From Amphibacillus sediminis NBRC 103570 (GTDB lineage Bacteria; Bacillota; Bacilli; Bacillales; Amphibacillaceae), in NCBI RefSeq assembly GCF_001552275.1, contig NZ_BCQW01000011.1, positions 1 to 64,000 of the forward strand: 64,000 nt of DNA, read 5' to 3'. Under the pieces are notes generated by a model that was not told the origin of the DNA, did not search any database, and was given only the letters and a program-made list of their open reading frames with translations. The position numbers and the translations under genes were made by a program. Of the stretch, positions 50,879-64,000 are shown piece by piece; the first letter of the stretch is position 1; each line of letters starts with the position of its first letter.

Positions 50879-51907
50879 CTATTTTTTAACAACAAGGGTT
50901 GGGGTTGTTTCATTAATGGTTGAGATTTCAGCCCCTTGGTAATAGTGTTCAACAATTTCTTGGTAATCCTTACCTTCTAAAGCCATCCCATTCGCACCAT
51001 ATTGGCTCATACCCACTCCATGTCCAAACCCTTTCGTGGTAAAGATAAGATGGTCATCCTTTTGTTCAATCGTGAAGTCTGTTGAACGTAACTCGAGCTT
51101 TTCTCTTATTTCTCTACCGGTAAAGACTTGACCAGCTAATTCAATTGTTTGGACACGATCACTCGATGTATAGGTTATACGAGGTTCAGATATTGGTGTA
51201 TCTAATCGAATACCCAATAGCTGCTCTACTTCAGAAATTGGGATACTTTTTTGATCTAAAAACTTAGGAGAATCTAAATCCCATGGACTATCAACACTAA
51301 CTAGATATGGTTGATTATTTTCCCAGTAGTCTTCTGCATTTTCCGTTTTACCATTACTTGTTGAGAAAAAGGCAGGTGTAATCGGGACATTCTCATAAGT
51401 TAGAATTTCACTTGATGTAGCAGCGACGGCTTCAGTAATTTTTTCTATTTTCCAAGTATAATCCTTGCCCCATAGCTCCTTTAATTCATCCTTATTGCGA
51501 TACACTTGGTGTTGGACAGTATCAGTAATTGTTTGATTCTCACTTGCACCAGTTGCTAGCATATATTGAACAATATATGTACGGGCAGCTAATGCTTGGG
51601 CTTTTAATGCCTCCATTTCAAATTCTGCCGGCATCTCAGCGGCAACCACACTAACAACATACTGTTCAATTGGAACAGTTTCAACATTATCGGTAGCTGT
51701 GCGCTGTACATCTACAGTTAAAACACTCTCTGATTCTAAATCTGGTTCAGTCATTTGGTAAGTCGTAGGAGAAGATTCTTCTTCCATCCCTTTTGAACTT
51801 AGTAAAACAATCATACTCGGTAGTCCAAGGATAAAGACTGTCATGGTTATGATGATGAGTAAAATAGGTTTAATAACGTTAGCTTTTTGCTTTAATGGTC
51901 GAATCAT
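50879..51907 (-). CDS. spoIID: Stage II sporulation protein D (lytic transglycosylase)
   Basis: A 342-residue peptidoglycan-cleaving protein of the DMP engulfment machine. A transmembrane anchor (about 14-36) precedes the SpoIID/LytB domain: VPIEQYVVSVVAAEMPAEFE with the catalytic Glu, LKAQALAARTYIVQYML, TDTVQHQVYR, FFSTSNGKTENAEDYW and the C-terminal TKGFGHGVGMSQYGANGMA. The frame can start at TTG 51919, but GGAGGG lies 5 nt before ATG 51907. It follows murA and precedes spoIIQ, the Bacillus order. The 51908-52170 gap holds no gene I would support. Confidence 0.95.
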   Translation of the reverse strand: MIRPLKQKANVIKPILLIIITMTVFILGLPSMIVLLSSKGMEEESSPTTYQMTEPDLESESVLTVDVQRTATDNVETVPIEQYVVSVVAAEMPAEFEMEALKAQALAARTYIVQYMLATGASENQTITDTVQHQVYRNKDELKELWGKDYTWKIEKITEAVAATSSEILTYENVPITPAFFSTSNGKTENAEDYWENNQPYLVSVDSPWDLDSPKFLDQKSIPISEVEQLLGIRLDTPISEPRITYTSSDRVQTIELAGQVFTGREIREKLELRSTDFTIEQKDDHLIFTTKGFGHGVGMSQYGANGMALEGKDYQEIVEHYYQGAEISTINETTPTLVVKK

Positions 51908-52170
51908 TGAGCCCTCCAATCAAAATCTTCTTCAGTAACAATAAAGCATATGCACGAATGATTAAAGCTAGACCAAATTTGCTGACGACTTTTCATTAGA
52001 AAAAAGCTAACTACGATAAGTAAATAGTGCTGCTTATCTGAGACGAGGTATTGAACAACCTCAAAGCAATAAAAAAAGAGCATAAGAAGTAAATACTTCC
52101 CAACGCTCTTAACCACAATGAAAGCCGTGTTACGTCTAACACAGCAGCTTTTTTAGCGCAGTGCTAATAA

Positions 52171-52293
52171 CCTGCCGCATTCGCCAGAGGCCTTAACTTT
52201 ATTCAATCGAGGATTGAATGGAAGACAAATAGGCATTCATCTCACCACTTTATAGAAGTAGAAGTGGGAGAATTCTGCTGAGTGAAAGTTAAA
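52171..52293 (+). repeat. Intergenic hairpin repeat, family 1, copy E
   Basis: Contains CATTCGCCAGAGGCCTTAAC, TTCAATCGAGGATTGAATGG, AGGCATTCATCTCACCACTT and GAAGTGGGAGAATTCTGCTG. The first hairpin is shortened compared with copies A and C. It lies in the murA 3' region. Confidence 0.8.
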
Positions 52294-52334
52294 ATAAGTA
52301 ACTTTAGCAAATCTTTTACTTAATCAATAAAGTT

Positions 52335-53645
52335 CTACAGGGAGGATATTTTACCTAATTTAGACGCTTTAATAGGTTCAACCTCAGCCTCGTTGACACG
52401 TTCAATATCAGCTCCCAAAGCTTTTAATTTACTAGCTAAATTAACATAACCCCGATCGATATGCTTTAATTCAGTGACACGCGTATACCCTTCTGAGACC
52501 AATCCCGCTAAAACCAAAGCAGCACCGGCTCGAAGGTCTGTTGCTTGCACTTCTGCTCCTTGAAGGTTTGCTTCACCTTCAATAATCACACTTCGACCTT
52601 CAATCTTCATTTTGGCATTCATGCGTCGAAACTCTTCAACATGCATGAACCGATTCTCAAACACCGTTTCCGTAATAACACTGGTGCCTTTAGCAAGCAA
52701 CATTAATGTCATCATCTGGGATTGCATATCTGTTGGGAAGCCAGGGTGTGGCAATGTTTTAATATCCACAGCCTTTAACTGCTCCGGACCAATTACTCGT
52801 AAACCATTATGCTCTTCATGAATAACAACGCCCATTTCTTCCAGCTTAGAAATCAATGAACGTAAATGCTCTGGTTCCGCTCCTTCAACAAGCACATTAC
52901 CGGCTGTTAACGCCGCAGCAACCATAAATGTACCCGCCTCAATTCGGTCAGGTATAATACTATGCTCTGCACCAGACAGTTTTTCCACACCATATATTTT
53001 GATAAGCTCGGTCCCTGCACCGACCACTCTTGCACCCATTTTATTCAAGAAATTAGCCAAGTCAACAATTTCTGGCTCTTTAGCTGCATTTTCAATTACC
53101 GTCTTACCCTTCGCTAGAGCTGCGGCCATCATAATATTCTCTGTGGCGCCAACACTTGGCATATCTAAATAAACCTTTGCACCTCTCAAAGGTTTGTTGG
53201 TATAGAGCTCGACATAACCATTGCCCACATGGACATTAGCTCCCATGGCTTCAAATCCCTTTAAGTGTAAGTCAATTGGACGGGATCCAATAGCACAACC
53301 ACCCGGCAAAGCAACCTTGGCATGGCCATAGCGTGCAAGCAAAGGGCCAAGCACAAGAAAAGACGCTCGCATTTTGGTTACATATTCTAACGGTGCTTCT
53401 GTTAATAACGGATTAACCGCATTAACCACCATAGTATCATGGTTCATTTCCACTTTCGCATTCATATGCTTTAAGACATCATGCATGGTATAAACATCAG
53501 CCAAAGCTGGAACGTTATGAATTTTCGATTCGCCACTGCTAGCCATTATCGTTGCTGCAATAACAGGTAGTACGGCGTTCTTTGCCCCTTCAATCTTTAC
53601 TGTTCCAGATAAGCGACGACCACCTTTTATAATTATCTTTTCCAA
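52335..53645 (-). CDS. murA: UDP-N-acetylglucosamine 1-carboxyvinyltransferase
   Basis: A 436-residue cytosolic enzyme transferring enolpyruvate from PEP to UDP-GlcNAc, the first committed step of peptidoglycan synthesis and the fosfomycin target. The substrate site [15 protein letters not shown] near the N-terminus and the loop cysteine in [20 protein letters not shown] are intact. The inside-out alpha/beta barrel repeats and [31 protein letters not shown] near the end are typical. Position between ywmB and spoIID matches Bacillus murAA. No resistance-type Cys-to-Asp change is seen. Confidence 0.97.
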   Translation of the reverse strand: MEKIIIKGGRRLSGTVKIEGAKNAVLPVIAATIMASSGESKIHNVPALADVYTMHDVLKHMNAKVEMNHDTMVVNAVNPLLTEAPLEYVTKMRASFLVLGPLLARYGHAKVALPGGCAIGSRPIDLHLKGFEAMGANVHVGNGYVELYTNKPLRGAKVYLDMPSVGATENIMMAAALAKGKTVIENAAKEPEIVDLANFLNKMGARVVGAGTELIKIYGVEKLSGAEHSIIPDRIEAGTFMVAAALTAGNVLVEGAEPEHLRSLISKLEEMGVVIHEEHNGLRVIGPEQLKAVDIKTLPHPGFPTDMQSQMMTLMLLAKGTSVITETVFENRFMHVEEFRRMNAKMKIEGRSVIIEGEANLQGAEVQATDLRAGAALVLAGLVSEGYTRVTELKHIDRGYVNLASKLKALGADIERVNEAEVEPIKASKLGKISSL

Positions 53646-53680
53646 GGCTCATTCTCCTCTAAATTAAAAGTCTATATTTA

Positions 53681-54358
53681 TTAGTATTCAGTCGTTAGGA
53701 TAGGTGTTCCAAGTGTAAGAATGGATTCACCTGTTTCATAAGTTCGTACGGCAATTTGAATATTCTGCATTTGATTACCAACAGGTATCTTGTGGCTAAA
53801 CTGATCAGAAAAACCTGATACAACAACAAAATCTGTTTCTACTAATCTATCATGTACATCAACACGTAAATCAGACAATATTTTATTAAAAAAATAGCCA
53901 CTATTTATATTATCACTTTTGCTTGAGCGAATACAAGCATATTCAAGCTTTTTATTTGTGTAAAATAAACCAATAAACTGCTCAATTTGATTAGCGAACT
54001 GTTGATCCTGAAGTAGCTTGACTACGTCACCAGACAGAAGATAGCTTACGGTAATTTCTTGATTCGGCTTGGATTCTATCAGACTTATTTGTTCATATGT
54101 ATCATCTAAAAGCTCTCGCTGGTAATTTTCAAGGTTTGAACTCACTCTGGAAAAGTCTGATTGTACGATAAAGGAGCGAATCGCATCAAGCTCATTGATC
54201 GAAAAAGTCTCTTTAATAAGTAGTTCTCCATACTCAATCGTAATCTCTTCCTGTTCTGCAAATTGGACCAGTTGATATAATGGTAATTCCCGATCTTTCT
54301 GGATTATAACACTTAAAATACTAATGACTACTAGCGTTTGAAGCATAACCTTACCCAT
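53681..54358 (-). CDS. ywmB: YwmB-like TATA-box-binding-protein-fold protein
   Basis: A 225-residue protein of the YwmB family, found between ywzB and murA in Bacillaceae; function unknown. A hydrophobic N-terminus (MLQTLVVISILSVII) looks like a signal or anchor, so the rest is probably extracytoplasmic. The body alternates helices and strands, with FSRVSSNLENYQRELLDDTY and VVVSGFSDQFSHKIPVGNQM recognisable for the family. ATG 54358 (Met6 of the longer frame, which begins with TTG) has GGAGG 8 nt upstream. The assignment relies on position as much as on sequence, which is less conserved than its neighbours. Confidence 0.8.
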   Translation of the reverse strand: MGKVMLQTLVVISILSVIIQKDRELPLYQLVQFAEQEEITIEYGELLIKETFSINELDAIRSFIVQSDFSRVSSNLENYQRELLDDTYEQISLIESKPNQEITVSYLLSGDVVKLLQDQQFANQIEQFIGLFYTNKKLEYACIRSSKSDNINSGYFFNKILSDLRVDVHDRLVETDFVVVSGFSDQFSHKIPVGNQMQNIQIAVRTYETGESILTLGTPILTTEY

Positions 54359-54597
54359 GACCATCGCCTCCAATTGTTTTCATTAGCAGTATTAGCCTAA
54401 CAATTGGGTGATTATACGGTAAAGCTTACGTCAATTCCCGACAATTCTCCGGTTTTCTGAGGTTATTCAACATCACTTGAATGATAGTTATTGATGTGTA
54501 TTTCCATTACTCTCGCATGATAAGCCATACATTCTGTTGACCAAATCTCGTTTTCTTAATCAGCTGCTAACTCGACTTTTACCGTACTTCATTTCGT

Positions 54598-54831
54598 TTA
54601 AAAAAGATAAATAATCTGTTGCGTCCAATTAATAAGATCAATAAAAAAATGGCTGACCGTTGAACCTATTGTAATGGTTAACAACACCATTACTAGCCTT
54701 GCCTCAAAAACACGTTTTTTCTTAAAAATCTCATCAAAACGAATCGCTTGCAAAGCGTGCCAAGTTAAGATAATAAATATAATATGCGAACAAATATTGA
54801 CAAGAGCTTGTATGCCTAATCCCTGTAACAT
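54598..54831 (-). CDS. ywzB: DUF1146 membrane protein YwzB
   Basis: A 77-residue protein with two transmembrane helices (about 9-28 and 44-66) linked by a short charged loop (RFDEIFKKKRVFEARLVMVL). ALQAIRFDEIFKK and the C-terminal Ser/His-containing helix match DUF1146, whose role is unknown. In Bacillus it lies directly after the atp operon, as here. An AGGGGGA precedes the ATG. It has its own upstream region of about 700 bp, including repeat copy F and the atp terminator, so it is not part of the atp operon. Confidence 0.88.
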   Translation of the reverse strand: MLQGLGIQALVNICSHIIFIILTWHALQAIRFDEIFKKKRVFEARLVMVLLTITIGSTVSHFFIDLINWTQQIIYLF

Positions 54832-55065
54832 AACATTTCCCCCTGCTTTTTGTTATTTCCCCGGAAATAATGAAATTTCCTGTCGTAAATATTCTAACAT
54901 AATTGTATATTGTCCGGTTTATTAAACTCTTCCTAATCTATCGACCAGCAGTTTTTCGTGAACTAAGTGCATAATTAACTAATTAGACCTTGAGGAAAAG
55001 CTAAAGGTTTCACTACTAATAAAGAAAGAGGAAAAATTAGGGAGGTGGGTATGTTTGTGACCATA
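54832..55065. other. Intergenic region upstream of ywzB
   Basis: It should hold the ywzB promoter; TAGAAT near 54893-54898 on the minus strand is possible. No gene is seen. The remaining gap 55315-55536 has only a perfect 7-bp stem (GCATGAC / GTCATGC, 55321-55340). Confidence 0.35.
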
Positions 55066-55212
55066 TTTTATCGCGCGAAGCTCGATCATTTTCCGTTAAA
55101 AATTGGTGGCATCCTTTAATTTTATTCAGTAGGGGGTGAACACCCACTGAATATAATAGCCATTCAGCTCACTACTTAGCAGCGGGAGACTTCTGTTGAA
55201 TGATGTTAAATC
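55066..55212 (+). repeat. Intergenic hairpin repeat, family 1, copy F
   Basis: Contains TATTCAGTAGGGGGTGAACA, CCCACTGAATATAATAGCC, ATTCAGCTCACTACTTAGCA and GGGAGACTTCTGTTGAATG, the same block order as copies A and C. It lies between the atp terminator and ywzB. Confidence 0.8.
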
Positions 55213-55271
55213 GACGAATACAATTAGCTCTAGTCGACTGGCGTTATTTCTAAACAATTTCATGTGGTATT

Positions 55272-55314
55272 AAAAAACGTCGATGTGATCACCAACAGCT
55301 ACATCGACGTTTTT
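55272..55314 (-). terminator. Terminator of the ATP synthase operon
   Basis: AAAAACGTCGATGT (55273-55286) pairs perfectly with ACATCGACGTTTTT (55301-55314), with T-runs on both sides. It is about 220 nt past the atpC stop. Confidence 0.85.
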
Positions 55315-55536
55315 ACTAAAGCATGACGATGCTGTCATGCAAGAATGTCCTTTTTCTATTTGCTAAATCTACTTATCCAGTTTCGTTAAAGCGGTTATTC
55401 AAAATTGCTGAAGGGTAAGGCGTACATCTTATTGGTTTGCTCCCCATATTCTCCAATATACTTACTTTCTTAGCCCTTTTGAACACACATTTAACACAAA
55501 GGATACACGCTTGTAAATAAATAGTCCTTAATTAAA

Positions 55537-55941
55537 TTAATCTTCATTAATCAAATTCAATCGATTGATTGCCCGTTTCAAGGCTAGTTCAGCTCGTCTA
55601 AAGTCAACATGATCGCGCTTCTGCTTGATCCGACGCTCTGCTCTTTCTTTAGCCTTTCGTGCCCGCTGAACATCTATCTTAGCTGGGGTTTCAGCAGATT
55701 GTGCAAGAATGGTAATATGGTTTCTGTCTACCTCGATAAATCCACCACCTATAGCTACCTTCATTGCCTCTCCGTCTCTTTTTAATCTTGCCGTACTGAT
55801 GGTTAATGGAGCAATAAGAGGGGCATGCTCTGGTAAAATCCCCACCTCTCCCAGTTCAGTATGCACGACAACCATATCATATTGATCCTTAATAATTAAA
55901 CCATCTGGTGTAACTACCTCTACTGTTAGCGTTTTACCCAT
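55537..55941 (-). CDS. atpC: F1Fo ATP synthase epsilon subunit
   Basis: A 134-residue central-stalk subunit that couples rotation and can inhibit ATP hydrolysis. The N-terminal beta-sandwich (LTVEVVTPDGLIIKDQYDMV, TELGEVGILPEHAPL) is followed by the two-helix C-terminal domain (AQSAETPAKIDVQRARKAKERAERRI). The C-terminal helices are very basic, as in Bacillus. It is the last gene of the atp operon, 24 bp after atpD. Confidence 0.97.
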   Translation of the reverse strand: MGKTLTVEVVTPDGLIIKDQYDMVVVHTELGEVGILPEHAPLIAPLTISTARLKRDGEAMKVAIGGGFIEVDRNHITILAQSAETPAKIDVQRARKAKERAERRIKQKRDHVDFRRAELALKRAINRLNLINED

Positions 55942-55965
55942 TTGATCCCTCCTTAACTTCGAGAT

Positions 55966-57375
<1,410 letters not shown>

Positions 57376-57400
57376 TTATTCCTCCTAGATCGGCAAAGCC

Positions 57401-58279
57401 TTAATCATCTTGTGCTTCAGCTCCACTAATGATTTCAGATAATTCTTGTGTTATTTGAGCTTGACGAGCACGATTGTATTGTAATCGTAAATCTGAAATC
57501 ATATTGTCAGCATTGTCAGTGGCGTTACGCATTGCATTCATTCGTGCTGCGTTTTCACTTGCCTTGCTCTCTAAGAAAGCACCATAGATTAGGCTTTCTG
57601 CATACTGTGGAAGCAAAGTTTTTAAAATTTGCTCTTCATTGGGTTCAAACAAGAACTCGCTATGCTTGGTTGTCTTAAGCTGATCAACATCATCTTCATT
57701 GACCAGTGGCAGAATTTTTTTCACTCTAACTTCTTGGCTAACAGCCGATACAAAATGATTATAAACCATCTCAAGCTGATCAAATTCACCATCAACAAAG
57801 AATTGAACCGTATCAAAAGTTAAATCCTCAAGGTCACTGAAATAAGGATGATCAGGTAAATCGGTTACTGACCGAAGCACAGGCATGTTTCTACTTTTGA
57901 AATAGTCACGTCCCATTCGTCCGATAGAAATAATGGTATATTCCTTTGACGTCCGATGTCGCTTGTGAATCAATTCTTCTAATTTACGAAGCACCTGACT
58001 ATTAAAGGGACCTGCCAGTCCACGGTCAGAAGTGACAACAAAATAGGCGACTTTTTTTACCTTGCGCGGAATTAAAATGGGATGCTGGTGGTCACCATAA
58101 CTTTCAACGATATGATGCACCATTTCTTCTATTTTTTCAGCATAAGGGATAAAAGCCTCATTATTTGTTTCTGATTTACCTAACTTTGAGGCAGCTACCA
58201 TATGCATAGCATTGGTTATTTTCTTTGTTTTCTCAGTTGAATTAATCCGTTTTTGTATCTCTCTTAAAGACGGAGTCAT
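57401..58279 (-). CDS. atpG: F1Fo ATP synthase gamma subunit
   Basis: A 292-residue central rotor shaft. The long N-terminal helix (LREIQKRINSTEKTKKITNAMHM) and C-terminal helix (ARMNAMRNATDNADNMISDL) form the coiled coil. VTSDRGLAGPFNSQVLRKL is the conserved Rossmann-like core motif. It lies 18 bp after atpA and 28 bp before atpD. Intact and of normal length. Confidence 0.97.
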   Translation of the reverse strand: MTPSLREIQKRINSTEKTKKITNAMHMVAASKLGKSETNNEAFIPYAEKIEEMVHHIVESYGDHQHPILIPRKVKKVAYFVVTSDRGLAGPFNSQVLRKLEELIHKRHRTSKEYTIISIGRMGRDYFKSRNMPVLRSVTDLPDHPYFSDLEDLTFDTVQFFVDGEFDQLEMVYNHFVSAVSQEVRVKKILPLVNEDDVDQLKTTKHSEFLFEPNEEQILKTLLPQYAESLIYGAFLESKASENAARMNAMRNATDNADNMISDLRLQYNRARQAQITQELSEIISGAEAQDD

Positions 58280-58297
58280 CCTTCTGCCTCCTTACTG

Positions 58298-59812
<1,515 letters not shown>

Positions 59813-59821
59813 TCACCCCAA

Positions 59822-60367
59822 TCATCTTTTGTGTAATGGAATAAATTCTCGTTTCATTTCATTAATTCGTCCCTGTACGGATGCATCATATAAGCGTTGA
59901 TCAACAATGATTTTAAAACCACCAATTACATTAGGGTCTATCACATTTTCAAGCTTTAAAGCTTTGTAGCCAAATTTATGGGCAAACTTTGTTGAGATCT
60001 CAGCCATTTCCTGCTCCGCTAATGGTTCAACCGTATAGATGTTCCCAACTGCAATGCAGCGGTCATGATTAAGAAAGGCATTATAATGGTCAACCATGGC
60101 TTCTACTTCGGTTTCCGCATGATGTTCTACCATAAGTAAAAGTGTTTTAACTACTTCAGCTGAAAAAGTCGTAAAGGTTGATTTTATAATACGTGGTCGA
60201 TTTAACCATTGTTTCGGATTTTGGATAAAGCTGATTAAATCAGAATTAGCATGAAATACGGCCTTTACAATTTTTAATTCTTCAGCGATTGCCTCTTCCC
60301 GATTACGCTCTTTCGCTACCTCGTATAAAGCCTCCGCATAACGGCGTGCTTTTATTCGGTTATTCAT
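59822..60367 (-). CDS. atpH: F1Fo ATP synthase delta subunit
   Basis: A 181-residue peripheral-stalk subunit connecting F1 to the b dimer. The N-terminal helical domain begins KARRYAEALYEVAKERN. The C-terminal signature is DPNVIGGFKIIVDQRLYDASVQGRINEMKREF. Its ATG overlaps the atpF stop by 4 bp, so translation is coupled. Normal length. Confidence 0.96.
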   Translation of the reverse strand: MNNRIKARRYAEALYEVAKERNREEAIAEELKIVKAVFHANSDLISFIQNPKQWLNRPRIIKSTFTTFSAEVVKTLLLMVEHHAETEVEAMVDHYNAFLNHDRCIAVGNIYTVEPLAEQEMAEISTKFAHKFGYKALKLENVIDPNVIGGFKIIVDQRLYDASVQGRINEMKREFIPLHKR

Positions 60368-60894
60368 GTTAAATCGTCTCCTAGTTTTTCAAGACGTTCT
60401 TTAATTAGACGCTTTTGATCATGAGGACTGATTTCTTTTTGAATAATATCCATTGCAATTTGAAAAGCTATTTCAGCCACTTCACCTTGAATATTTTGAA
60501 GAACTTCCTGCCTTTCCATTGCCGCTTCTTCTTCAGCATCTTGCTTCATTTGCTTGGCAATAGCACGGGCTTCAGCTACAATATTCTCTTCCAAATTAGT
60601 TGCAGACTTTTTAGCTTCGATGACGATCTGTTTGGCTTCTTTACGTGCACGATCAAGTTCCTGATTCGCTTCCTTAATAGCTGTATCAGCTTCGATTCGT
60701 TTTTCTTGAGCTGTTTCCAACTCGGTTGCTACAAATTGCTCACGTTCTTCCATAACTTTAATCAAAGGTCCCCAAGCGAAAAGCTTTAGTAGAAATAGTA
60801 AAATAGAAAAACTAACTAAGGTTACAATAATGTCACCTACGTGCAAACCTCCTACTGTTGCTCCAACGACAAACGATTGCGATGCAACTAACAC
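60364..60894 (-). CDS. atpF: F1Fo ATP synthase b subunit, probable GTG start
   Basis: A 176-residue peripheral-stalk subunit with one N-terminal transmembrane helix (IIVTLVSFSILLFLLKLFAW) and a long charged coiled coil (EEREQFVATELETAQEKRIE onward). An upstream ATG at 60924 would give 186 residues. GTG 60894 has AAAGGAG 8 nt before it and gives the normal length, so I prefer it. It precedes atpH with a 4-bp overlap and follows atpE by 43 bp. Confidence 0.93.
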   Translation of the reverse strand: MLVASQSFVVGATVGGLHVGDIIVTLVSFSILLFLLKLFAWGPLIKVMEEREQFVATELETAQEKRIEADTAIKEANQELDRARKEAKQIVIEAKKSATNLEENIVAEARAIAKQMKQDAEEEAAMERQEVLQNIQGEVAEIAFQIAMDIIQKEISPHDQKRLIKERLEKLGDDLT

Positions 60895-60937
60895 ATCTCC
60901 CACTCCTTTCCTCGAAAAAAACAATGTCTTTGTCTAC

Positions 60938-61204
<267 letters not shown>

Positions 61205-61210
61205 CTACAC

Positions 61211-62330
<1,120 letters not shown>

Positions 62331-62385
62331 AGGATTAACCTCCGTCATGACCACATTATCGTTGAATTTCAAACCGAATATCCAC

Positions 62386-62391
62386 ATTATA
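62386..62391 (-). promoter_or_regulatory. Extended -10 promoter of the ATP synthase operon
   Basis: The minus strand reads TGTTATAAT, a TATAAT with an extended TGN, about 55 nt before the atpI start. No good -35 is seen, which is tolerable for an extended -10 promoter. Confidence 0.6.
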
Positions 62392-62467
62392 ACACTGCCA
62401 GAGAAAAAAAGCTTCCTGACTTTGAATTTTCACAAATAAAATCGCTTTCATGCTGGGTATTTTTTTA

Positions 62468-64000
62468 TTATCGTGTAAAAAAATGTTGGAAATAGTCTAT
62501 TTCTCCCTCACTTTCTATTGTAATGTTAATTAAATAACTTGATGATTTAGAAAGTGGACTTAAATCGATCGTTCCTTCAAACAATCCTGCTGCTAAATTT
62601 TGCTTTGAATATAATCGAGCTTGGTGTTTAAATGTAACCGGATCATAAAGATCCATAGTTAACTGGTCTACTGGCTCGGTTAATTGGATCCGGAAAAAGT
62701 ACTGATCTGACTCTGTTTGGTTTGGCTCTATTTCAAAGCCAGCAATTTTAGGATATGCTGCCGATTGGTTAATTACTAAATAAGGGAGCTGATAAGGTTG
62801 CTGGTTTATCATCATCGTTAAATAGCCTTGGTAAATCCCTTCTTCAAACTGGTTGGCTCGTAGTAAAAGGGTGATCGGTAGTGATACAGTTTGATCAGGT
62901 TGGATCACCTGTGTACTTGGAAGTCGCCAGCGCATCCCCTGTTCGATCATAGGTCGTTCAAAGCTTACCTTTATTTCTTGATCTGAAACATTGGTTAATT
63001 CAACATGATGTGTTCGTTCTTCTTGATTTTGATTAATTAATCCAAATGTGATTAAGGCATTTTCCATAATGACCGGGGTCTCAATCGCCGCTTGGATGTC
63101 GACTTCACCCATACCTTGTTCAGTTGGCTGCTGTTCAGCAAGTGGCTTGGCCTGAGCTAACAATGCTCCTTTTAGTTCCGCAGGTGACCAGTCTGGATGG
63201 GCTTCCTTCATTACAGCCAACGCTCCTGCTACATAAGGGGCTGCCATACTCGTTCCTTTGAGGCTAGCATAGCCGCCAGGAACTGTACTAATAATATCTA
63301 CTCCTGGTGCTACGACCTCCGGTTTAATTAACCAACTTGTGGTCACTGGCCCTCGAGAGCTAAATGAAGCAACCTCATTTTCATGGATCGGATACTCCGT
63401 TTTCAACCAAACTGTCTCATTTTGTTCCAGCCTTGATACTAGCCATTCGCCTTCTTCATGTGAGATGATCATAGCAGGTAGGTCAGTTATAAAGTCTATC
63501 CCTGCCTGTAGTGGCTCATCACTATCGTTATAGATAAGGACGGCTTCAGCTTGTGCCTGCTCTGCTTGACGAATTTTTTCTGAGAAGGTAATTTCACCAC
63601 GTTTAAAAAGGACAATCTTGCCTGTTGCGTTTGGAAGTGGTTGATTCCCTAACCCTCCATTAATTACAGAATAATCCCGGTCTAGCATCCATTCACCTGT
63701 ACCATCAATGGCTGTTGGCTTAATTATTTTATTTCGAAAACGGTCAACAAGGATAGGTTCTGAATATTCCCGAGTTGACGCACCTACTGAAATAGCTTTT
63801 GTTGCGGTTGCTGGTGAACCTACTGTCCAAAGCTGAGGACCTGTATTCCCATTCGCAATTACAACTGATACGCCCAGTTCAACTGCTCGATCAACAGCCA
63901 TACTTGTTGGCCAATCAGGCCCGTTAATTGTATTACCTAGTGAAAGATTAATAATATCCATACCATCTTTTACTGCCTTTTCCAGAGCTGCTATGACTTG
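62468..64000 (-). CDS. Subtilisin-like serine protease with PA domain (Vpr-like), N-terminus cut by window edge
   Basis: The 3' 510 codons of a secreted S8 protease. The oxyanion Asn lies in VVIANGNTGPQ and the catalytic Ser in LKGTSMAAPYVAGALAVM. Between them is a protease-associated insert (GKIVLFKRGEITFSEKIRQA and AVLIYNDSDEP). The catalytic Asp and His would lie beyond position 64000. After the protease domain come about 200 residues of fibronectin-like beta repeats (HHVELTNVSDQEIKVSFERP, PLSKSSSYLINITIE), ending HFFTR. The layout is that of Vpr/C5a-peptidase-like subtilases. It is upstream of the atp operon; no clear terminator lies between. Confidence 0.9.
   Translation of the reverse strand, partial: QVIAALEKAVKDGMDIINLSLGNTINGPDWPTSMAVDRAVELGVSVVIANGNTGPQLWTVGSPATATKAISVGASTREYSEPILVDRFRNKIIKPTAIDGTGEWMLDRDYSVINGGLGNQPLPNATGKIVLFKRGEITFSEKIRQAEQAQAEAVLIYNDSDEPLQAGIDFITDLPAMIISHEEGEWLVSRLEQNETVWLKTEYPIHENEVASFSSRGPVTTSWLIKPEVVAPGVDIISTVPGGYASLKGTSMAAPYVAGALAVMKEAHPDWSPAELKGALLAQAKPLAEQQPTEQGMGEVDIQAAIETPVIMENALITFGLINQNQEERTHHVELTNVSDQEIKVSFERPMIEQGMRWRLPSTQVIQPDQTVSLPITLLLRANQFEEGIYQGYLTMMINQQPYQLPYLVINQSAAYPKIAGFEIEPNQTESDQYFFRIQLTEPVDQLTMDLYDPVTFKHQARLYSKQNLAAGLFEGTIDLSPLSKSSSYLINITIESEGEIDYFQHFFTR

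Noticed and set aside
51904-52116. 70-codon minus-strand frame between murA and spoIID
   Set aside because: It starts with GTG without a ribosome site, runs into the spoIID start and has no recognisable family; Bacillus has no gene at this place.
14931-55212. CRISPR array
   Set aside because: The repeats are far apart, long, diverged and lack regular spacers; no cas gene is present.

Overview
The window comes from a low-GC, endospore-forming, flagellated Gram-positive bacterium of the Bacillaceae type. The minus-strand order atpIBEFHAGDC, ywzB, ywmB, murA, spoIID, spoIIQ, (island), spoIIID, mbl, flhO, flhP, epuA-like, fabZ is the backbone known from Bacillus and relatives. Anaerobic ribonucleotide reductase, a TupA-like ATP-grasp protein and an atypical ATP synthase c-subunit point to a facultatively anaerobic, perhaps alkaliphilic genus (Amphibacillus-like is a guess; no 16S gene is present).

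Layout. (1) 1-9370, minus strand: an exopolysaccharide/capsule locus. It holds a Wzz-type modulator, BY-kinase, PHP-type phosphatase, GtaB, EpsC/CapD-like dehydratase, initiating sugar transferase, epimerase, glycosyltransferase and a truncated last gene. A TPP-riboswitch-controlled thiT sits inside it. (2) 10145-17522, plus strand: a membrane protein, nrdDG with twin NrdR boxes, an MFS transporter, an LCP ligase and a glycosyltransferase. (3) 17788-32675, minus strand: a second cell-surface polymer locus of about 15 kb. It has two glycosyltransferase genes, an ABC exporter with two fused nucleotide-binding domains, two large multidomain glycosyltransferase-like proteins, three consecutive ATP-grasp proteins and a UDP-sugar dehydrogenase. 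I infer a uronic-acid polymer decorated with amino acids, comparable to teichuronopeptide. (4) 33148-37987: a lipoprotein, then fabZ, epuA-like, flhP, flhO, mbl and spoIIID. (5) 38310-49987: an island splitting spoIIID from spoIIQ. It contains three broken insertion sequences, a 1945-residue DUF4011-helicase-nuclease protein of a known antiphage type, a gene remnant, and an AimR-like TPR receptor without its DNA-binding domain followed by a 54-residue secreted-peptide gene. (6) 50025-62330: spoIIQ, spoIID, murA, ywmB, ywzB and the ATP synthase operon. (7) 62468-64000: a subtilase cut by the window edge.

Two families of intergenic hairpin repeats recur. One has five same-orientation copies (14931, 32974, 33601, 52171, 55066). 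The other forms an inverted pair flanking the receptor-peptide unit. Both look like non-autonomous remnants of mobile elements. The strongest candidates for undescribed biology are the HTH-less AimR-like receptor with its peptide and the triple ATP-grasp polymer locus. All start-codon choices and family names come from reading the sequence; no search was run.
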